DNA of 64,000 nucleotides from VXNF01 sp964291305 (GTDB lineage Bacteria > Actinomycetota > Acidimicrobiia > Acidimicrobiales > CATQHL01), in NCBI GenBank assembly GCA_964291305.2, contig OZ219783.1, positions 2,232,001 to 2,296,000 of the forward strand, in the 5' to 3' direction. Position 1 is the stretch's first letter. Every line of letters starts with the position of its first letter. A program made the translations under genes and the position numbers. Positions 59,441 through 64,000 of the stretch are shown here, piece by piece. A model generated the notes under the pieces. It was not told the DNA's origin. It did no database searches and saw nothing but the letters and a program-made list of their open reading frames with translations.

Positions 59441-60418
59441 GTGAAGAAAATGATCAAGTACCTGGTGCCAGTACTAGCTATGGCGCTAGTCGCCGCAGCT
59501 TGCGGTGGCGATGACGGTGAGACAGCAGCCCCGGCTACTACCACTCAGGCGGCGACCGCCCCGGCACCAGCCGACGGCGGCGACACCGGCGATGGCGGTG
59601 ATGGCGGGGAAGCACCAGCAGCACCAGCGCCTGAAGAAGAGGTAGCGCTGACCCAGGGTGGGTCTGGCTCGGCAGCCCAAGCTGTGGTAAGCGGGAACCT
59701 GTTAGATGAGATCAAGGACCGTGGGACACTGAAGGTCGGCATGGTGCTGCAGTTTGAGCCGCAGATGTACATCGACGAGAACGGCGACCCGGCGGGCTAC
59801 GACGTGGACCTCATGAACATGCTGGCAGAAGACCTGGGCGTGGAACTAGAGATCTCCAACCTGGAGTTCGATGCGATGATCCCCGGCCTGATCGCCCGGC
59901 AGTTCGACATGGTTTCGGTGGGCCTGGTCGGCCGCCCGCCCCGTCTAGAGCAGCTCTGGTTCACCTGCCCCTACGTGCCTTATCGCCAGGTTGTGGTCGT
60001 GAACAACGACTCCGGGATCACCACAAGGAGCCAACTGAACAGCAGCGACGTGACGATGACCGCCCTCACCGGCTCTACCGCAGCCAACCTCACCGAGACG
60101 CAGTTCCCGGAAGCAGAGCTGATCGAGCTGGATCAGGCTCCGGCATTCCTAGAGGTGGCCTCTGGGCGCGCCGACGCCATCGTGGTGGAGGAATATCTAG
60201 CCCTGCCGTTCGTGGCCGAGAACCCCAGCACCAGCGTGCTGGACCCCAACTCGCCGTTCTTGGCCGCTGAGTACGGTGCCTGGGCTCTGCCACGCGGCGA
60301 GGTCGTCTGGCTGGAGTACCTAAACGGCTGGCTGGCTTACTACATCTCGCGAGGCACACTCGACGAGGTCTACGAGCAGCACATCGGCCCGACCGAAGGT
60401 CTGCCAACCTGTAACTAA
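59441..60418 (+). CDS. Amino-acid ABC transporter substrate-binding lipoprotein
   Basis: Family 3 solute-binding protein of 325 residues. The signal peptide ends in a lipobox, MALVAAACGGD, so it is anchored as a lipoprotein. A Gly/Ala/Asp-rich linker (about residues 25-65) follows, then the binding domain: DRGTLKVGMVLQFEPQMYID, AGYDVDLMNMLAEDLGVELE and FDAMIPGLIARQFDMVSVGL. The linker is unusually long and acidic. GGGAGG lies 6 nt before the GTG. It is 107 nt after the permease gene, possibly with its own promoter. Confidence 0.9.
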   Translation: MKKMIKYLVPVLAMALVAAACGGDDGETAAPATTTQAATAPAPADGGDTGDGGDGGEAPAAPAPEEEVALTQGGSGSAAQAVVSGNLLDEIKDRGTLKVGMVLQFEPQMYIDENGDPAGYDVDLMNMLAEDLGVELEISNLEFDAMIPGLIARQFDMVSVGLVGRPPRLEQLWFTCPYVPYRQVVVVNNDSGITTRSQLNSSDVTMTALTGSTAANLTETQFPEAELIELDQAPAFLEVASGRADAIVVEEYLALPFVAENPSTSVLDPNSPFLAAEYGAWALPRGEVVWLEYLNGWLAYYISRGTLDEVYEQHIGPTEGLPTCN

Positions 60419-60476
60419 CAGAACTGCAACTAGCCGAACAATCTGACATCTGCCAGATCTGTCAGATCTAACAGAG

Positions 60477-60508
60477 GGGCCGGCGCTTCCAGTTGGGGGT
60501 GCCGGCCC
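60477..60508. terminator. GC-rich hairpin between convergent genes
   Basis: GGGCCGGC and GCCGGCCC form a perfect 8-bp stem around a 16-nt loop, followed on the plus strand by TTCCGCGTTTTC. It lies 58 nt after the binding-protein stop and 55 nt from the sucD stop on the other strand, so it can serve as terminator for either convergent transcript. Confidence 0.7.
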
Positions 60509-60562
60509 TTCCGCGTTTTCGGGTCAGGGGTTACGGGCCAGAGTTTTCGGGCCAACAGCCAG

Positions 60563-61447
60563 CTACAGGCCAGCCACCACCTCGGCCATGATCTCGCCAG
60601 CCTGAGTTGGGTTGCTGCCGACTCGGACGCCGGCCGCGCTGAGGGCTTCAACCTTGGCCGCAGCGGTCCCTCGGCCTCCAGAGACGATGGCACCGGCGTG
60701 GCCCATCTTCTTGCCCGCCGGTGCGGTCATGCCGGCGACATAAGCCACGACAGGCTTGCTGAGGTGCTCGGCAATGAACTCGGCGGCTTCCTCCTCGGCC
60801 GATCCTCCGATCTCGCCTATAAGCATGACAGCCTCGGTCTCGGGGTCTTCCTCGAAAGCAGCCAGGCAGTCGATGAAGTTGGTCCCCGGTACGGGGTCTC
60901 CACCGATACCCACGCAGGTAGTGCAGCCGATCCCTTTTTCTTTTAGCTCGTATAGGGCCTGGTAGGTGAGGGTGCCCGAGCGGCTCACGATGCCCACCGG
61001 CCCGCCCGGCTTAGCGATGTGACCAGCGGTGATGCCGATATTGCAGCGTCCCGGGCTGATGATGCCGGGACAGTTAGGGCCAAGCAGGCGCACATCGGGA
61101 TGATGGCGCTGCAGATAGGCGAATGTGCGTGCCTCGTCATGCATGGGCACGCCCTCAGTGATCACCACGATGAACCGCACCCCACCTTCGGCGGCCTCTA
61201 GCACGGCTTCGGGCACACCGGGGGCGGGCACAAAGATGCACGAGGCGTCGGCGCCAGTAGCAGCCACTGCGTCGCCGACGTTGGCGAAGATGGGGACACC
61301 GTCCACATCGCTGCCGGCCTTTCGGGGATGCGTGCCGGCCACCACCTGTGTGCCGTAGTCGCGGTTCAGCAGGCCGTAGTAGCGCCCAGCGGTGCCGGTG
61401 AGCCCCTGGTACACCACCCGCGTGTGCTCGTCTACGAAGATGCTCAC
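60563..61447 (-). CDS. sucD: Succinate-CoA ligase alpha subunit
   Basis: Protein of 294 residues of the citric acid cycle enzyme that forms succinate and ATP/GTP from succinyl-CoA. It has the CoA-binding Rossmann domain (VVYQGLTGTAGRYYGLLNRD, VVAGTHPRKAGSDVDGVPIF), the VRLLGPNCPGIISPG motif and the phospho-His site in GKKMGHAGAIVSGGRG. Its ATG overlaps the sucC stop (ATGA). Length is normal. Confidence 0.95.
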   Translation of the reverse strand: MSIFVDEHTRVVYQGLTGTAGRYYGLLNRDYGTQVVAGTHPRKAGSDVDGVPIFANVGDAVAATGADASCIFVPAPGVPEAVLEAAEGGVRFIVVITEGVPMHDEARTFAYLQRHHPDVRLLGPNCPGIISPGRCNIGITAGHIAKPGGPVGIVSRSGTLTYQALYELKEKGIGCTTCVGIGGDPVPGTNFIDCLAAFEEDPETEAVMLIGEIGGSAEEEAAEFIAEHLSKPVVAYVAGMTAPAGKKMGHAGAIVSGGRGTAAAKVEALSAAGVRVGSNPTQAGEIMAEVVAGL

Positions 61448-62604
61448 GTGCGCCTCTCGGGGTTTTCAGCGGCGGCGCCAACCGCCATTTGGGCGGCCGC
61501 CACCATGTCGGGGGCTAGCCGTAGTTTCTCTGAGAGGTACGGCCGCAGCATCTCGGTGCCCTCGGCAGCGTTGGTGCCGTCGAGCCGCAAGACGATCGGC
61601 GAAGAGATATCCACCCGCCCCAGCGCTTCGATAATGCCGCGGGCTACCTCTTCGCCCTTAGTAATCCCACCGAAGATGTTGATGAAAATGGCCCTTACCG
61701 AAGGGTCGCCGTCCACCACTTCCAGGGCCGCCGCCATGACGTCGGCGTTGGCGCCGCCGCCGATGTCCAAGAAGTTAGCAGGTGTGCCGCCGGCCTCGTC
61801 GACGATGTCCACGGTGGCCATGGCCAGCCCAGCTCCGTTGGCGATAACCCCCACCGTGCCGTCCAACCCCACGTACTGCAGGCCCCGGGCGTGGGCCTCC
61901 TGCTCTCGTTCGTCGCGCTCGGTGGTCTCGTCGTAGGCGGCGTAGTCGGGGTGGCGGAACATTGCGTTGCCGTCCAGGGTCACCTTGGCGTCGAGCACTT
62001 GCAGCTGGCCGTTGCCGGTGACAATCAACGGGTTGATCTCCACGAGGTCGGCGTCGCCGGCAACGTAGGCCCGATAAAGCAGACACAGCAGCTCAACGGC
62101 CTGTTCACCGATGGCGGGGTTTAGCTGGGCTTCTGTGACCCAGCGGCGGGCGGCGGGGGCTGTCAGACCTTCGGTGGGATCGATGTGGATACGAGCGATG
62201 GCCTCGGGAGCGCTGGCTGCCACCTCCTCGATGTCCACCCCGCCCTGCGCCGAGAGCATCCCCAGGTGCCGACGCGCTGAGCGGTCCAGAGTAAAGCCGG
62301 CGTAGTACTCCTCGGAAATGTCAGCGGCCCGCTCTAGCCAGAGCCGCCGCACGACGTGGCCACGGATGTCTAGCCCCAGTATTTTCTCGGCGGCTCGGCG
62401 CACCTCGTCGGCATTTGCCGCCAGCTTGATACCACCGGCCTTGCCGCGGCCGCCTACATGCACTTGTGCCTTGACCACGACCGGGTAGCCGATTCGCTCT
62501 GCCGCCGTCTGGGCCTGCGCTGCGCTGAAGACCACCTCTCCCGGGGAGGTGGGCAACCCATAGGAGGCGAAGAACTCCTTGCCCTGATGTTCCAGAAGGT
62601 CCAC
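61444..62604 (-). CDS. sucC: Succinate-CoA ligase beta subunit
   Basis: Protein of 386 residues, ATP-grasp subunit. GTG 62604 starts the family opening VDLLEHQGKEFFASYG; a GTG four codons earlier is possible. PVVVKAQVHVGGRGKAGGIK is the nucleotide-binding lid, LVEINPLIVTGNGQLQVLDA the metal site, and NFLDIGGGANADVMAAALEV and INIFGGITKGEEVARGI complete the family pattern. It forms the sucCD operon. Confidence 0.95.
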   Translation of the reverse strand: MDLLEHQGKEFFASYGLPTSPGEVVFSAAQAQTAAERIGYPVVVKAQVHVGGRGKAGGIKLAANADEVRRAAEKILGLDIRGHVVRRLWLERAADISEEYYAGFTLDRSARRHLGMLSAQGGVDIEEVAASAPEAIARIHIDPTEGLTAPAARRWVTEAQLNPAIGEQAVELLCLLYRAYVAGDADLVEINPLIVTGNGQLQVLDAKVTLDGNAMFRHPDYAAYDETTERDEREQEAHARGLQYVGLDGTVGVIANGAGLAMATVDIVDEAGGTPANFLDIGGGANADVMAAALEVVDGDPSVRAIFINIFGGITKGEEVARGIIEALGRVDISSPIVLRLDGTNAAEGTEMLRPYLSEKLRLAPDMVAAAQMAVGAAAENPERRT

Positions 62605-62739
62605 TGACGCCCCCACGCGCTGCTACAACTGTCCAGCGGGCGAGCCTAGAGCGCCAGGGTCGGCAAAACTCCCCAATCGGGCCGACTAGCGCCCTGAGCG
62701 CAAGAAATCCGCAGATCACCGTGGGCTAGGCTTGGGGTC

Positions 62740-63423
62740 GTGGCCACCTGGACCGCTCCGGAATACCACCCCGCCTTCGAGGAGTACTGCGAGACGATTT
62801 TCGAGCTCGCCGAAGACGACCTAGACGTAATCCAGGCCCGCATCGCCGAGCGGATGCAAATCTCCCGCCCGGCGGTGTCAGAGATGATCCGGCGGATGCA
62901 AAGCCAAGGCCTGTTAGAACCAGGTCGGCGTATCAAGCTAACCGACGAAGGCATGGCTCTGGCTCGACAAGTAGTGCGACGCCACCGCCTGGCTGAGCGC
63001 TTCCTGACCGATGTGCTGGGGCTGTCTTGGGCAGAGGCCCATGCCGAGGCCGGCAAGTGGGAGCACGTGCTTTCGCCTCGCGTGGAGGAGGCCATGAGCC
63101 AAATGCTGGGCAGCCCCACCACGTGCCCGCACGGCAATCCGATCCCGGGCTCGGGCTACTCCCCGCCTGAGAGCGTGGCACTGAGTGAGGTGGAAACGGG
63201 CGATACTTTCGTGGTTTCGCGCATTACCGAAGAGCTGGAGTTCGTGGAGGGAGTGCTGGACTTCTTGGAGGACTCCTCGGTGTGTCCGGGCAACAGCGGA
63301 GTGGTGACCGCTAAGTCGCCCGACGGCCCGATCACCGTACACATCCGTGGCCAGTTGGTCCGGATTGACCGCCACACCAGCGACCGCCTACTAGTCGTGG
63401 CCGGCAGCGCCGCAAGCGCATAG
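62740..63423 (+). CDS. DtxR/IdeR-family metal-dependent regulator
   Basis: Protein of 227 residues. It has an N-terminal winged helix (IQARIAERMQISRPAVSEMI), then the metal-binding and dimerisation domain: RRHRLAERFLTDVLGLSWAE, EAGKWEHVLSPRVEEAM and TTCPHGNPIPGSG, which include the His, Glu and Cys ligands of DtxR and IdeR. An SH3-like C-terminal domain follows from about residue 150. The Cys in TTCPHG favours iron sensing over the manganese-sensing MntR type. It starts with GTG. It is a candidate to act on the iron boxes at 31686-31733. Confidence 0.9.
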   Translation: MATWTAPEYHPAFEEYCETIFELAEDDLDVIQARIAERMQISRPAVSEMIRRMQSQGLLEPGRRIKLTDEGMALARQVVRRHRLAERFLTDVLGLSWAEAHAEAGKWEHVLSPRVEEAMSQMLGSPTTCPHGNPIPGSGYSPPESVALSEVETGDTFVVSRITEELEFVEGVLDFLEDSSVCPGNSGVVTAKSPDGPITVHIRGQLVRIDRHTSDRLLVVAGSAASA

Positions 63424-63437
63424 CGCATAATCCCCTT

Positions 63438-63452
63438 AGCTATCCGATAGCT
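63438..63452. repeat. Inverted repeat followed by further GATAGCTG copies
   Basis: AGCTATC-C-GATAGCT is a perfect inverted repeat, and GATAGCTG recurs at 63457-63464 and 63518-63525, giving three direct copies in 80 bp. It lies in the region between the dtxR-family gene and the convergent permease gene. No run of T follows, so a terminator is doubtful. Confidence 0.5.
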
Positions 63453-63550
63453 GTGAGATAGCTGCTGGCTCTTGGATGATGGCTTGTAAGCCGCCGTTCT
63501 CAGGGGTGGACACTTCAGATAGCTGCGGCATAACTGCGGCTCTGGGACTC

Positions 63551-64000
63551 TCAGGCCAGTTCCGAGCGTCGCAGCACCAGCCGCCAGGTCAGCAGTCCGG
63601 CGGCCCCTACGAGGACTAGCGACTCCACGCCCGCCTGTGCCAGGTAGAGCGACTCGGTGGAGTTCCAAATATCCGCCGACAGCATCGACAAGCCGGTGGG
63701 GCGCAGCAGCAGCGTGAGCGGCAACTCCTTCATGACCGAAAGGAACACCAAACCGCCAGCTGCCAGCAAGCCCGGAGCCATCAGCGGCAACTCCACGGTA
63801 CGCAGGCGCCGCCAGCGTCGGGCGCCGAGCATTCGGGCACTCTCGCTGAGGCGCGTCGAGACCGTCGATACGGCCACCCGCCCGGCACCCACAGCCTGCG
63901 CTCCAAACAGCAGCACGTAGCCAGCCAGCAACAGCGGCAGCGTCTGGTAAACCCGCTCGGCGAAAGGCACCTGCAGCGCCCAGAACACCAGCGCTAGAGC
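63551..64000 (-). CDS. ABC transporter permease, Fe3+ type, 5' part outside window
   Basis: C-terminal part (150 residues) of a binding-protein-dependent permease. The EAA loop SARMLGARRWRRLRTVELPL is followed by MAPGLLAAGGLVFLSVMKEL and PLTLLLRPTGLS, an ending typical of the FbpB/SfuB ferric-iron permeases. At least three membrane helices are visible. The frame stays open to the window edge. Its position beside the DtxR-type regulator supports iron transport, though the class also contains other substrates. Confidence 0.82.
   Translation of the reverse strand, partial: ALALVFWALQVPFAERVYQTLPLLLAGYVLLFGAQAVGAGRVAVSTVSTRLSESARMLGARRWRRLRTVELPLMAPGLLAAGGLVFLSVMKELPLTLLLRPTGLSMLSADIWNSTESLYLAQAGVESLVLVGAAGLLTWRLVLRRSELA

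Noticed and set aside
1..64000. tRNA, rRNA and known riboswitches
   Set aside because: Intergenic regions were read on both strands and none showed a cloverleaf, rRNA-like sequence or a riboswitch core that I could recognise; a covariance-model search would be decisive.

Overview
The window looks like a chromosomal segment of a GC-rich actinobacterium, most likely of the class Acidimicrobiia. The reasons are the hpnCDE squalene genes, several F420-type luciferase-like oxidoreductases, an actinobacterial Tad pilus locus with a BTAD/LysM pair, a UvrD helicase with an HRDC domain, and many IpdAB-like CoA-transferase and acyl-CoA genes. Starts are often GTG, and most operon partners are joined by 4-nt ATGA or GTGA overlaps. 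The placement is an inference from gene content. No rRNA, tRNA, CRISPR array, phage or transposase gene was seen.

Layout. 0-3.8 kb (minus strand): hpnC-hpnD-hpnE and a polyprenyl diphosphate synthase, which together make squalene. 3.9-6.4 kb: a MATE exporter and a two-gene AbiE-like nucleotidyltransferase pair. 6.4-16.4 kb: a Tad/Flp pilus locus (BTAD regulator, LysM protein, three TadE/G-like pseudopilins, Flp pilin, TadC, TadB, TadA, TadZ-like, CpaB-like) with a divergent prepilin peptidase. 16.4-26.5 kb: an unknown protein, a second type II topoisomerase (A then B), a UvrD-HRDC helicase, a flavin reductase and a small orphan protein. 26.6-31.8 kb: an imelysin / di-haem oxidoreductase / imelysin / HTTM operon preceded by two DtxR/IdeR-like boxes; a DtxR-family regulator gene and an iron-type ABC permease lie at 62.7-64 kb. 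31.8-33.8 kb: an FAD oxidoreductase and a MazEF-like pair.

33.8-50.6 kb is a catabolic island. It holds two IpdAB-like CoA-transferase pairs, two SDR dehydrogenases, an acyl-CoA ligase, an acyl-CoA dehydrogenase, a thiolase, a phytoene-desaturase-like oxidoreductase, three F420-type LLM enzymes, an NTF2-like protein and a VOC protein. Inside it lies an apparent UGSC-family selenoprotein (37556-38092), read through an in-frame UGA followed by a bSECIS-like hairpin. Two similar palindromes, one in front of the divergent CoA-transferase/UGSC block and one in front of the long oxidoreductase operon, suggest that a single repressor controls both. The substrate is unknown.

51-55.4 kb holds three copies of a fused MNT-HEPN gene: one intact, one with a large internal deletion and one split by an amber codon. 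A cytochrome P450 without a recognisable start codon lies between two of them. 55.4-64 kb returns to housekeeping genes: a DUF2237 protein, purH, an amino-acid ABC transporter, sucCD, the DtxR regulator and the ABC permease cut by the window end.
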